Below, in pieces: positions 41,927 to 51,069 of a DNA stretch of 62,357 nt. The notes beneath the pieces are model-generated. The model made no database searches and was not told the DNA's origin. It was given only the letters and a program-made list of their open reading frames with translations. A program made the position numbers and the translations under genes. The stretch covers positions 1 through 62,357 of the forward strand of contig JAAFJU010000013.1 of assembly GCA_013298165.1 (NCBI GenBank), in the 5' to 3' direction. This DNA comes from Synechococcales cyanobacterium bin31.maxbin.ball.101. Lineage in GTDB: Bacteria > Cyanobacteriota > Cyanobacteriia > Leptolyngbyales > Leptolyngbyaceae. Each line of letters begins with the position of its first letter. Positions within the stretch are counted from its first letter, which is position 1.

Positions 41927-42308
41927 TCATACTTCGCCAATCTCCTGAATTGCTGTAACCAAAAATTGCTCGGCATGGTCAATCTGATTAGCGGCTTGCT
42001 CGGTTGTGACCGCATTCAATTGCCCGTAGTCGCCCGTGGTTCGGAGTTCCTGAGCTTCGATCAAAAATCGATGAAATTCAGTTGGGACGCGCTGAGGTTT
42101 GGTGAATTCCCGTCCAAAAGCTGCGATGACGGCTGAATTGTTTGGAAAAGGAGAGTCCTTCGCCTTCTAGAAAGGCTTCAGCAATGTAGAACATGCTGTA
42201 GTAAGCGCGGGAGGTTGCATAGTCTGGGTAGTTGTTGCTCAGGAGAAGCTTTGCGGCCTCTAGACTCTGTTGGGCTTTGAGAAGAAGTTCTCGTTGTTCA
42301 TCGGTCAT
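41927..42308 (-). pseudogene. Frameshifted HEPN-domain protein
   Basis: The first 55 codons are a normal HEPN N-terminus (LLLKAQQSLEAAKLLLSNNY, YATSRAYYSMFYIAEAFLEG). At about 42132-42141 the frame breaks: after LSFSK the +1 frame continues the family as SAVIAAFGREFTKPQRVPTE, FHRFLIEAQELRTTGDYGQL and NAVTTEQAANQIDHAEQFLV to a stop at 41927-41929. One base seems to have been gained in CAATTCA. The full-length product of about 126 residues is a HEPN protein that pairs with a MNT nucleotidyltransferase, here the adjacent upstream gene. A sequencing error is the alternative. Confidence 0.85.
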
Positions 42309-42619
42309 AGGAGCACACCTTCTTTCCGGATATTGCGAAGGAGGGAGCCGTTGCGAGTCTGGTAGTGGGTTTCGTCCATGAAAAGGCAGCTAATCACGAC
42401 ATCGTAATTTAGGGACAGATCTGCAACGACCTGACCTGTGCGACTAATCTCCTCTCCCGGATTGACGGGTGACTGGAGCACCACCAGAACATCGATATCA
42501 GATCCGGGTTCAGAATCCCCACGGGCTTGGGAACCGAATAAGGTCAGGTGACGGAGCCGATCGCCATACAAATCCGTGAGGTCTTGTTTGAGCTGAGTGA
42601 GAATGGGGGTAATGTTCAT
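42305..42619 (-). CDS. MNT-type nucleotidyltransferase
   Basis: A 104-residue MNT-fold protein with GSQARGDSEPGSDIDVLVVL (GSX10DXD) and a later acidic strand. It overlaps the HEPN gene by ATGA, the usual partner arrangement. The catalytic residues look intact while the HEPN partner is frameshifted. The start at MNITPIL (42619) or two codons upstream (42625) is preferred; the much longer frame reaches into ggt on the same strand. Confidence 0.82.
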   Translation of the reverse strand: MNITPILTQLKQDLTDLYGDRLRHLTLFGSQARGDSEPGSDIDVLVVLQSPVNPGEEISRTGQVVADLSLNYDVVISCLFMDETHYQTRNGSLLRNIRKEGVLL

Positions 42620-42698
42620 GATCATTAAGGACGATCGTTCCTTGGATAGCCTACAGAATATTCTAATGGACGCACTGACCACACTGGGCATTTCCCAA

Positions 42699-44483
42699 TC
42701 AATAGCCCGCGATCGTCCCTTCCCCTCTCGGATCAGCCGCCCCATCCAAACTCCCATCCGGCAGCAATTGAATTCCATTGGCATTGCCCCAGGGATTAGA
42801 TTCCAGTAAATTGTGGCCGCGCTGTTTTAAATGGTCTTGGGTCAATGGATCAAAGCCCCAGCGATCGAGCCTCGTTTGGTCTGGGAGCCATTGGTGATGG
42901 AGGCGGGGGGCGGCGATCGCTCGTTCCATATCCATGTCGTAGACGAGTGTATTGAGCAAAACCTGCAACACCGTTGTAATGATCGTACTGCCTCCTGGTG
43001 CGCCTGTTGCAAGACGAAACTGTTCAGGTTTGACCCCGTCTGATTGAAGGACGATCGTGGGGGTCATGCTGGAGAGCGGCGTTTTGCGGGGGGCGATCGC
43101 GTTGGCGGTGTTGCCCGTTAGGCCAAAGGCATTGGGCGTCGTCGGAGCAACTGCAAAATCATCCATTTCGTTATTTAAAATAATGCCCGTTCCCGGAACC
43201 ACAAGACCCGACCCAAAGGATAGATTCACGGTGAAGGTCAAACTCACGGCATTCCGATCGCGATCGACCACCGTTAAGTGACTGGTTTCACTAGATTCTT
43301 TAAGGACAGACGGTTCTGCGGCTTTGACTTGAATAGAGGGCGTGGCTTTTTCGGGATTGATTTCTTTGCGACGACGATCGGCGTAGGCTTTGCTAATTAA
43401 GGCATTGACGGGGACTTTGACAAAATCTGGATCGCCCAAATGGGTGGCCCGATCGGCATAGGCAATGCGCATGGATTCAATTAATCGATGGATAGAATCG
43501 GGATGATGCCAAGGCCGTTGATTGAGATCTCGTTTGAGCCGATCGAGTTCTAATAAATTCAATATTTGTAAGAGATGAATCCCACCGGATGAGGGCGGTG
43601 GCATGGAACAAATGCGGAAATTTGAGTCGGTTTTGGGAGGTGTTGCCGCATTGGGAATCGTGAATCGTCCACAAACCGGATCGCGCCAAATGGGTTTGTA
43701 TTGTTTCAAATCCTCTGCTGTAATCAATCCCCCTGTGGCCTGTTGATCCGCGACGATCGTTTTTGCCAATGCCCCGGTATACATCGTGTTTGGATCTTGT
43801 GCAATGGTTTGCAACGTGCGGGCGAGATCGGTTTGGATCAGGCGATCGCCAATGGCAGGAATTTGCCCATTTTTCAAAAAGATTCGACTAGCGGCAGGAT
43901 TCTTCGCGATCGCATCTCTCCGCCATCCCATCGCCTGTTGATAGCGTAAACTCACCGGAAATCCGTCACGAGCCAAGCTAACTGAACGCTCTACAACCTT
44001 GGCCCAGCTCAATTTCCCATAGCGTCGCTGCACGTCGTATAAGCCTGCGATCGTCCCCGGTACCGCCACTGACAACGGACCATTAATACTCAATCCCGGA
44101 ATCGCCTGACCCTTTGAATTTAAATACAAACTGGGGATTGCCTTAATCGGTGCGCGTTCCCGAAAATCCAGTGCTTTCACCGTTTTTCCATCATAAAACA
44201 GCAGAAACCCACCGCCCCCAATGCCTGCGGAAAACGGTTCGACGACTGAAATGGCGATCGTCGTTGCCACCGCTGCATCGACAGCATTCCCGCCTTCTTG
44301 AAGAATTTTCAGTCCCACCTGAGAGGCCATAGGGTGGGCGGATGTGACCATGCCTTGACGGGTGCGATTGAGAGTGATTTCAGCAAAGGCGGGGTTCGTT
44401 AATCCTAAACCGGAAACCAAGGACACCAGAATGAATAATGGTTTGGTCCCCAGAGATTCGATCGCAAAACGGTTAATCACCAC
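42699..44483 (-). CDS. ggt: Gamma-glutamyltransferase
   Basis: A 594-residue exported proenzyme: signal peptide (PLFILVSLVSGLGLTNPAFA), large-subunit motifs (LQEGGNAVDAAVATTIAISV, GIGGGGFLLFYDG), then autocleavage before Thr400 in SSETSHLTVVDRD, which becomes the nucleophile of the small subunit; GAPGGSTIITTVLQVLLN is the conserved oxyanion-region loop. It transfers or hydrolyses gamma-glutamyl groups of glutathione in the periplasm. Length is normal. Confidence 0.95.
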   Translation of the reverse strand: MVINRFAIESLGTKPLFILVSLVSGLGLTNPAFAEITLNRTRQGMVTSAHPMASQVGLKILQEGGNAVDAAVATTIAISVVEPFSAGIGGGGFLLFYDGKTVKALDFRERAPIKAIPSLYLNSKGQAIPGLSINGPLSVAVPGTIAGLYDVQRRYGKLSWAKVVERSVSLARDGFPVSLRYQQAMGWRRDAIAKNPAASRIFLKNGQIPAIGDRLIQTDLARTLQTIAQDPNTMYTGALAKTIVADQQATGGLITAEDLKQYKPIWRDPVCGRFTIPNAATPPKTDSNFRICSMPPPSSGGIHLLQILNLLELDRLKRDLNQRPWHHPDSIHRLIESMRIAYADRATHLGDPDFVKVPVNALISKAYADRRRKEINPEKATPSIQVKAAEPSVLKESSETSHLTVVDRDRNAVSLTFTVNLSFGSGLVVPGTGIILNNEMDDFAVAPTTPNAFGLTGNTANAIAPRKTPLSSMTPTIVLQSDGVKPEQFRLATGAPGGSTIITTVLQVLLNTLVYDMDMERAIAAPRLHHQWLPDQTRLDRWGFDPLTQDHLKQRGHNLLESNPWGNANGIQLLPDGSLDGAADPRGEGTIAGY

Positions 44484-44653
44484 AACTGACGCCTCTGCTT
44501 TGAGAGATCTACTCGCTCATAATACCGCTGTATCCGCCTCTCATCCTTCATTCATGGGACAGCCTACAGGTTTTGTCGTAAGATTATGCTGTCGATCGGT
44601 TGGAAATGGATTCCCAGCCGGAATCGTTGCGGTAAGTTTAGGACATTAGATTT

Positions 44654-45547
44654 ATGTTTAAGCGGAGTTGGTTAGGGGTTGCGTTGCGGGTGAAGGGTTC
44701 TGTCCTTCCGGCGGTGTTGCCCAGGTCGATCGTCTGTGGACTCGTTGCGGCAGCGATCGTGCTCCTAGCCCAGCAAAATATCAAACTGTTTGTCCCCTTA
44801 AAAGACAATTTGATTCCGAGCATTGTTCTAGGTTTGCTCCTAGTCTTCCGCACCAATACCGCCTACGATCGCTACTGGGAAGGTCGAAAAGCTCTCGGTA
44901 CCATCATGGTCAGCATTCGCAATCTCTCCCGCCAAATCTGGGTCCATACCACCGAAAAAGAACCCCTCGATCGTGAGAAAAAACGCATTGTCCTCAATCT
45001 CCTAGCCGCAATTCCCTACGTCACCAAACACCATCTTCGCAGTGAACCCATGGGCGGAGAAGTTCAGAAGTTATTGTCAGAAGCCCGATGGCAACAAATT
45101 CAGCAGAGTCAGCAAACCAGTAATGTTCCTTTGGAGGTGATCTTTTGGATTAGTGATTATTTAGAAACAGAATATCGATCGGGTCATTTAAACGTCAATC
45201 AATTGGTCGCAATGACTGGAATGCTGGATGCGATCGTCGGTGCGGTTGGAAGCTGTGAACGCATTTTGAAAACCCCCATTCCCTTGGCCTACGCCATTCA
45301 CTTGAAACAGCTCCTATTAATTTATTGTTTGTTTTTACCGTTTCAAACCGTGAAAGATCTGGGCTGGATGGCGGTTCCAGTGGTCACGATCGTCAGTTTC
45401 ACCCTCCTCGGCATTGAAGAAATCGGCGTCGAAATTGAAAACCCCTTTGGCACAGATTCCAACGATTTACCCTTAGACGGCATTTGTGAAACCATTCGTG
45501 GCAACGTCGAAGACTTGATGCGACTGTCGCCCGAGAGTCTAGATTAA
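44654..45547 (+). CDS. Bestrophin-family ion channel
   Basis: A 297-residue membrane protein of the bestrophin (UPF0187) family. Markers: RSIVCGLVAAAIVLLAQQNI, LLLVFRTNTAYDRYWEGRKA, LGTIMVSIRNLSRQIWVHTT and a C-terminal helix pair (LKQLLLIYCLFLPFQTVKDL) ending near GIEEIGVEIENPFG. Plant relatives are thylakoid chloride channels that tune the proton-motive force; bacterial ones form pentameric channels. Ion preference cannot be read here. Confidence 0.92.
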   Translation: MFKRSWLGVALRVKGSVLPAVLPRSIVCGLVAAAIVLLAQQNIKLFVPLKDNLIPSIVLGLLLVFRTNTAYDRYWEGRKALGTIMVSIRNLSRQIWVHTTEKEPLDREKKRIVLNLLAAIPYVTKHHLRSEPMGGEVQKLLSEARWQQIQQSQQTSNVPLEVIFWISDYLETEYRSGHLNVNQLVAMTGMLDAIVGAVGSCERILKTPIPLAYAIHLKQLLLIYCLFLPFQTVKDLGWMAVPVVTIVSFTLLGIEEIGVEIENPFGTDSNDLPLDGICETIRGNVEDLMRLSPESLD

Positions 45548-45734
45548 GAATAGGTCGTAAATATTAAGAAACAGGCCAATTAATCACATCCTTTCTTAGA
45601 AAGTAGTGCCTCGGAAGTAACGCTTAGGACTGAGGTTTGGGGACTATATTCTAAGCCTCAACCTTAGATAGAGCAAAAGTGAGCAATGGCTTAGATAGTG
45701 TTCTAGATATTGCTCATTTATTCAGGCTAAACTT

Positions 45735-47159
45735 GTGAAAAATTTAAGGCCGATTACAACAGCGCATCATCAATCAGCTAGCCAATCAGCACAGGCTTTG
45801 ACAACGATTACGATCGCTGCAACCCTCTCCCTGATTGGACTAGCCACCGCCTCAAGCGCTCAGGCGTTCCAAGTCAAATTTGAGCCAGTCCTTGACACAA
45901 ATACATTGATTCCAGGTCAGAACAAGAAATTCGAATCTTTTAGTGTGCCTTCTCTGCGGAGTGGCAATGTGGTTTTTCAAGGCAGCGACACCATTCCTTC
46001 CTTTCGCAACGACTACCGGGTCGATCCAAATAAAACCACCGTTTATGAATTACGGAACGGGAAGGTGATTGCAGTCCCTTCTCCCGGTGCTACCATTCCC
46101 AGTGGTAAACCTGAGGATGTCATTTCTAAATTTGGTCAATTTATTAACAGCACCCCCGGTTCCAGTGGTTCATCAGTGGTCTTTGCAACCAGAGATAACG
46201 TGGGAACGGTGCCCTCAGGAAAACAAACGGTCACGGGGCTGTATCGCGTTACGAATGGCACCCCGCGAACGATCGCCCGCAACGGCTGGACGGCATCCAA
46301 AGGGGAACGCTTTACAGATTTTGGATGTCTTTCTAGCGACACCGTCGGCTGTAATAGAGGGCTGGCCTTTAACTCATTTGATGTGAATGGTAGTTCAGTG
46401 GCCTTTGGCGCAACCACGATCACAGCCCAAAAGGCTAAAAATCGAGGTATTTTCCTATGGAAAGGTGGCGTCGGAATCCAGCCGATCGCCGATGAAAAGA
46501 CCCCCATTCCAGGTGGAACAGGCTCGTTTCTATTCGGCGACTTGCAGGAATCCCCCATCGGTGTCAGTGGCGATCGAGTCCTGTTTAGAAATATCACCGC
46601 CAACCCCGGGCAAACGGTGCAAAACGGGGTTTACCTGCGGGACAATGGCAGGCTATCAGTCCTGGCTAATCTAAATACCACCGCCCCCAACTCTGACCGC
46701 AAGTTTAGTCAATTTGGGGCGCTGGCGATCGGCGGCGAGACCATTCTGATCGCGGGCAAATACGAGAAGCCCATCGCTGGCGGTGTTGAAACCACTTCAG
46801 GACTGTATCAATTCTCAAATGGGGCATTAAATCCAATTCAAACAAAGACGGTGAGTGGCTTCTCTGGACAAGAATTCCGTCAAGATACTTCATTTGAATC
46901 GATTTGCATTGCGGATGGATTAATTGCCTATGTCTTGGTCGATAATTTTGCAAGTCGTTCCAATCCACGCATTGAACGATCGCTCTATGTGAAATACAAA
47001 AACAGTAGTCCTCAGCTTGTCGTCGGTAAAGATACAACATTCCCAGATGGACCTATTAGTAACTTCGATGTTGGCAAAGACTACTGTAGTAGTAATCAAT
47101 TAGTCATTTCCGTCAACATTCCCACGTCTAAGGTCTACAAAATCACCTTGTCTGATTAA
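45735..47159 (+). CDS. Exported repeat (propeller-like) protein
   Basis: A 474-residue protein with a GTG start and a signal peptide (TIAATLSLIGLATASSAQAF, cleavage after AQA). The mature part repeats a unit of about 65-75 residues with GxxVxF (SGNVVFQGSD, GSSVVFATRD, GSSVAFGATT, GDRVLFRNIT, GETILIAGKY) followed by a short GLY-x-F/W-x-NG strand pair (TGLYRVTNG, RGIFLWKGG, NGVYLRDNG, SGLYQFSNG). This gives five or six blades, as in a beta-propeller. It has no PEP-CTERM or lipobox; its role is unknown. Confidence 0.65.
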   Translation: MKNLRPITTAHHQSASQSAQALTTITIAATLSLIGLATASSAQAFQVKFEPVLDTNTLIPGQNKKFESFSVPSLRSGNVVFQGSDTIPSFRNDYRVDPNKTTVYELRNGKVIAVPSPGATIPSGKPEDVISKFGQFINSTPGSSGSSVVFATRDNVGTVPSGKQTVTGLYRVTNGTPRTIARNGWTASKGERFTDFGCLSSDTVGCNRGLAFNSFDVNGSSVAFGATTITAQKAKNRGIFLWKGGVGIQPIADEKTPIPGGTGSFLFGDLQESPIGVSGDRVLFRNITANPGQTVQNGVYLRDNGRLSVLANLNTTAPNSDRKFSQFGALAIGGETILIAGKYEKPIAGGVETTSGLYQFSNGALNPIQTKTVSGFSGQEFRQDTSFESICIADGLIAYVLVDNFASRSNPRIERSLYVKYKNSSPQLVVGKDTTFPDGPISNFDVGKDYCSSNQLVISVNIPTSKVYKITLSD

Positions 47160-47176
47160 AATGACTGGACTCGGTA

Positions 47177-48385
47177 TTACCGCGATCGTCCAGTCTCCAA
47201 TTGGGTCCGATCGATCGGCGTTGGAAATAGACTTCTAAACAATGCCTGCCGATCGGCCCGATTCTCCTTCGTTAAATTCCACAGAGTCTCATAGAAAAAG
47301 AACGAAACGCCCGCAAAGCCCTGTTGACGAACCGATTGGACCTGTTCTCGAATCTGCGAACCCGTTACAGCCTTCGCCTTCAACCCCGACAAAATCCCAA
47401 TTCCCGTGGGAATATGCTGACGCGCCGCCACATTCTCCGCCTGCAGCATCTCGGTATTAAAACTTGCCAAACTATCGCGATAAATTTGCGGCATCAGCTC
47501 TTCAATTAAGCCGCGATTTTCCCAATTCCGCCAATCCTGGAGCGATCGGTTGTAGGCATAATTGTAATTATTGGGAGACAGGCCAATCAAAACGGAGCTT
47601 TTCTGAGCTTTAACGGACTGAAAAATCCGAGTCAAAAACGCCGTAATCTTATCAGCGCGCCACTGCTTCCACTCCGCATTCTGGACATCGGCAGGCGGCG
47701 CTTTGCCTTGATGTTCTTGTTTATACAGGTTAATCGTAAAGTCATCGTAACCAAACTCCACAGGCAATCCAAAATGGTCATCCAATTGAATACCATCAAT
47801 GTCATACTGCGTCGTCAACTCCATGATTAAACTCAAAATAAACCGCTGCACTTCCGGCTTAAACGGATTTAACCAAACCCGTGACCAACGGCCTTCCATC
47901 CAAAACCGATCGCCATTGCGTTGACTTGTCAACCACTCCGGATGACGCTCCGCGATCGCCGAATCCTCCGGCACCATAAATCCAAACTCAAACCAAGGAA
48001 TCACCGCCAGCTTTTTAGCGCGACCCTGTTGAATTAATTCCGCTAAGGGATCTCGCCCCTGCAACCCTGCCGGACGCGGATCGATCGCCGCCCCAATCTC
48101 TTGCTGCATGACGCGACTAGGATATTGCGTATAGCCCCAGTTCCACATCGCTGGATAAAGGGTATTAAAATTCAGTTGCGACAAGGTTTGAACCGCATTG
48201 CTCAGTTGCGATCGATCGCTCAGCACATTGCTATCCACATTCGTCATCCACACCCCCCGAATTTCGGTCTTGCTGGGTGCGGCTGGGCTATGAAGACAAA
48301 TGGTAAAAACGAACGCGAGACAACAGAGTCCGATCGCCAAGAGTTTAGCGAACAACGGCTCTAAGCCAAACCTTTGACGTGTCAT
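47177..48385 (-). CDS. GHL10-family glycoside hydrolase-like protein
   Basis: A 402-residue exported protein (signal LLAIGLCCLAFVFTICLHSP) with a TIM-barrel GHL10 (DUF187) domain: EIRGVWMTNVDSNVLSDRSQ, LAVIPWFEFGFMVPE, VWLNPFKPEVQRFILSLIME and YDIDGIQLDDHFGLPVE, where the Asp pair is the likely catalytic or binding site. Relatives act on peptidoglycan or exopolysaccharide. It is 30 bp from the end of the following DUF362 gene, on the same strand. Confidence 0.88.
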   Translation of the reverse strand: MTRQRFGLEPLFAKLLAIGLCCLAFVFTICLHSPAAPSKTEIRGVWMTNVDSNVLSDRSQLSNAVQTLSQLNFNTLYPAMWNWGYTQYPSRVMQQEIGAAIDPRPAGLQGRDPLAELIQQGRAKKLAVIPWFEFGFMVPEDSAIAERHPEWLTSQRNGDRFWMEGRWSRVWLNPFKPEVQRFILSLIMELTTQYDIDGIQLDDHFGLPVEFGYDDFTINLYKQEHQGKAPPADVQNAEWKQWRADKITAFLTRIFQSVKAQKSSVLIGLSPNNYNYAYNRSLQDWRNWENRGLIEELMPQIYRDSLASFNTEMLQAENVAARQHIPTGIGILSGLKAKAVTGSQIREQVQSVRQQGFAGVSFFFYETLWNLTKENRADRQALFRSLFPTPIDRTQLETGRSR

Positions 48386-48414
48386 GAAAGCACCCTATAC
48401 TCGACTCCAACACT

Positions 48415-49377
48415 TTATCGCGTCGAGTAAGCGGCCATCGGTTCTTTAATAAATCGAATATATAAATGCTTAAAGGTCGATCGCAACACGCGCGGTGCCC
48501 CAAAATCGATCGCCATCATCTTCTCCGGCAATTTCCATCCTTCAAACCGCAATTCCTTCGGCGTCGCCAACGGAAACTCAATGTCCTCTAATTCTGGACA
48601 AAGCCCTAATTTCCGCGCCGCCGTAATCGTCAACACCCGTTCCGGTGCCACCTGCAAAATATCCACCACCGCCCGATCGAGCGCAAACACATTCGCCGAA
48701 GCCGCCAAAATTCCTAACTCGCGGGGTTCGCCGTTACTCGGCCCATTCCCCTCATGACCAATAATTCCATCTAAAATCGTTAAATTCGGCGAAATCGTCC
48801 GCGCCGTCTCTACCAACATCTGCCCGAAGCGATCGGCATCCTTGCCCGCTTCCATATGCCACCAGGCTTTCATCTTCCCCGGCACACAACCAAACAAATT
48901 CTTCACACCCATCGTCAAGGTGAGCTGAACGTGGGACTTAACCTTCGGCAGATTAATCACCACGTCAGCTTCCATGACTTCTTTTGACAGCAAAAAATGA
49001 TCAAACTCCTTGCTAACGGTTTCGTAGCGGACACCCTGGAATTCAACGATCGGAATCTGGAGTTCTTCCAATAATGGAGAATATCCATTTGCCTGGGCAA
49101 CACCCTTGGCACTTCCAAACGCAGGACCATCTCCTAGAAATGGCAACCCACCCGCCGCCTTCACCAACTGAGCAACACAATAAACAATCTCAGGTCTCGT
49201 GACACATTCTTTCGTCGGACGTGCTCCCGTGAGCAAATTCGGCTTTAAAAGAACGCGGTCGCCCGGTTTAACAAAGGCTTCCATTCCACCTAGCGGTTCC
49301 AGCAGAGCTTCGATCGACTGACGTAAGGCCATCCGATCGTAAGATTCAGCGCGAAGCAGGCTAACAGAAGAATTCAT
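48415..49377 (-). CDS. DUF362 domain protein
   Basis: A 320-residue protein matching DUF362: VLLKPNLLTGARPTKECVTR, GLPFLGDGPAFGSAKGVAQA, DVVINLPKVKSHVQLTLTMG and VKNLFGCVPGKMKAWWHMEA. Family members have unknown activity, sometimes with attached ferredoxin domains; none is present here. It is probably co-transcribed with the downstream GHL10 gene. Confidence 0.87.
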   Translation of the reverse strand: MNSSVSLLRAESYDRMALRQSIEALLEPLGGMEAFVKPGDRVLLKPNLLTGARPTKECVTRPEIVYCVAQLVKAAGGLPFLGDGPAFGSAKGVAQANGYSPLLEELQIPIVEFQGVRYETVSKEFDHFLLSKEVMEADVVINLPKVKSHVQLTLTMGVKNLFGCVPGKMKAWWHMEAGKDADRFGQMLVETARTISPNLTILDGIIGHEGNGPSNGEPRELGILAASANVFALDRAVVDILQVAPERVLTITAARKLGLCPELEDIEFPLATPKELRFEGWKLPEKMMAIDFGAPRVLRSTFKHLYIRFIKEPMAAYSTR

Positions 49378-49444
49378 TAGAAGGGAAACCCTGAAGAAAT
49401 TTAGCTTTAAAAGTCAAAATGCAAACAATGTAACTACGCAGTAA

Positions 49445-49621
49445 CTAGGCACGCCAAGACCGTTCGTCAGTCCAGAGCTTGTCGATACACCAAGCGGTGT
49501 CCTGTTCCGGGTGACTTTCACGAACCGAGTTCAACATCTTCTGAACTCGATCGTTATCGCCATGGAGCCAGTTGACGAGTTGCGTATATTTACGTTGTGT
49601 AGCTTGACGGATGGATTCCAT
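49445..49621 (-). CDS. Small protein of 58 residues
   Basis: MESIRQATQRKYTQLVNWLH then GDNDRVQKMLNSVRESHPEQ and DTAWCIDKLWTDERSWRA. The product is charged and helical with several tryptophans and one cysteine, without a signal peptide or membrane helix. The ATG at 49621 is preferred over 49636 because GAGGAA lies just upstream. It has an unusually long, structured leader (49670-49730), as expected for a small regulatory protein rather than random open frame. Confidence 0.6.
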   Translation of the reverse strand: MESIRQATQRKYTQLVNWLHGDNDRVQKMLNSVRESHPEQDTAWCIDKLWTDERSWRA

Positions 49622-49669
49622 AAAACAGTTCCTCAAAAAAGGTAGAAATTAAAAGTGGGAGAGGCTTAA

Positions 49670-49730
49670 GATTTCCTTCGGGATCACCCTTCAGGTCTTA
49701 TGTTCAGACTGCCTTTTTTACAAGGAAAGC
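49670..49730 (-). ncRNA. Candidate three-way-junction leader
   Basis: On the minus strand, TTTCCTT (49728-49722) pairs with AAGGAAA (49678-49672) to close a junction with two inner hairpins: CAGTCT/AGACCTG (49711-49706 with 49698-49692) and GGG/CCC (49689-49687 with 49682-49680). The 3' part CCCGAAGGAA and the three-helix layout recall the glnA/Downstream-peptide (glutamine) RNAs, which also precede short proteins, but the P1 and loop sequences do not match that consensus well. The assignment is tentative. Confidence 0.35.
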
Positions 49731-49822
49731 ACAACATTTAAAATCTAAAGATTTTATGCGAAGGGCGATTGCCTTCAAGAAAATCTACGGATAGATACAG
49801 TTCTTAATTGTGAGTCAAGTCA

Positions 49823-50869
49823 CTAATCAAATCTTAGCAAAGATCCCGATGGAAATCTCAACAAATCTGTACAGGGAAGTCCGGTTTCATCGGCTACAGA
49901 TTTTATAGCGTCCTGGGCAGCATAATTGTCCAAATGTGCCGTATTTAGCGCGATCCCCACGATCTTGGCTGGAAAAAACGATCCAGCAGCAGCGGCGATC
50001 GCCTCGTAAAGCTCGACTACTTTAGTCAGGGGTGGGATCGGGACTTCCGGATAGTTACGGATGTGGGTTTGTCCAGCGCGATGAACCAAAACTAAATGCG
50101 TCGGTTGAGATCCCCGGAGTAGTGGCAAGGTTGCAGTTGAGGCTGGATTAATCAGTGATCCTTGACCTTCAATATGTAAAATTTCATAACTATTTCCCTG
50201 GGCCATGACCAGCCGCTCCACCGCCCCCGATGCAAAATCGACCCGCACTGCATCCAGCGCGACACCTTCCCCGGCAATCATGATGCCTGCTTGCCCTGTT
50301 CCGAGGAATTTCGATCGCATTCCCTGCGATCGACAAAGCGCGTCAAGTGCAAGGCTGGCGGTCATTTTGCCCACACTCATGTCCGTGCCGACAGTGAGCA
50401 CTCGCTTACAGTTGAGACCCCGCGCCGCCCCCGATCCGACGGATAATCCCGGAGGTTCTTGCCGAATGTCCCAAATCAACGGTGGCGTTTGGCTCCGGCT
50501 CAAAATCTCCGTAATTTCCGGGTGGACAGAAAGCTGGGTATGCAACCCATTTACGATCGCAAGTCCCGCCGCCACCGCTTGTTTGACCTCCTGTAACCAA
50601 GCCTCAGGCAGGACACCCCCCGAGGGTGCAATTCCAATTAATAGGACATCCGGTTGATGTATCAGTGCCGCTTGGAGAGAAGCCACGATCGGCGCATCAC
50701 AAGCGATGCCTGTTAAATTTGAAAAACTTTGATCGGGACATTGTTCATCAATGACGGCCACGATCGACTCGGGATAGTGCCGAATCACGGCAAGGCCCGT
50801 TTTGCCTTTGGTGCCTTGAACGCCTTCATGTAATAGAACAGCGACGCGATGCTGAGAAAGTTGAAGCAT
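49823..50869 (-). CDS. DUF1611 P-loop protein (DgcN-like)
   Basis: A 348-residue protein of the DUF1611 family. An N-terminal Rossmann-like part (VAVLLHEGVQGTKGKTGLAV) precedes a P-loop domain with VLTVGTDMSVGKMTASLALD and KFLGTGQAGIMIAGEGVALD, then HIEGQGSLINPASTATLPLL. Characterised DUF1611 members include DgcN, an N-acetyltransferase of D-glutamate breakdown; the usual partner (an enolase-type racemase/epimerase) is not in this window. The start at MLQLSQHRVA (50869) is preferred over 50944. Confidence 0.8.
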   Translation of the reverse strand: MLQLSQHRVAVLLHEGVQGTKGKTGLAVIRHYPESIVAVIDEQCPDQSFSNLTGIACDAPIVASLQAALIHQPDVLLIGIAPSGGVLPEAWLQEVKQAVAAGLAIVNGLHTQLSVHPEITEILSRSQTPPLIWDIRQEPPGLSVGSGAARGLNCKRVLTVGTDMSVGKMTASLALDALCRSQGMRSKFLGTGQAGIMIAGEGVALDAVRVDFASGAVERLVMAQGNSYEILHIEGQGSLINPASTATLPLLRGSQPTHLVLVHRAGQTHIRNYPEVPIPPLTKVVELYEAIAAAAGSFFPAKIVGIALNTAHLDNYAAQDAIKSVADETGLPCTDLLRFPSGSLLRFD

Positions 50870-51069
50870 AGAATTATGAGTTTTGGGGTTTAAGAAAACG
50901 TGAATTTGAGACTTGTCTATGAAACATATAGGCCGAATTTGCACTTTTTATCCTAATAAACTCCGCCCAAAACCTCACCCTCTGGGTATCCTATTGATCG
51001 ACAAGTCACAAAAATCTGTTATCCCGTGGAATCCACCACAAGTCCTCTCTAGCTGAGCAACCTCTATTC

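Noticed and set aside
49785-49805. An NtcA site before the 58-residue protein
   Set aside because: GTATCTATCCGTAG has only a partial GTAN8TAC match, and the distance to a plausible -10 is too long.
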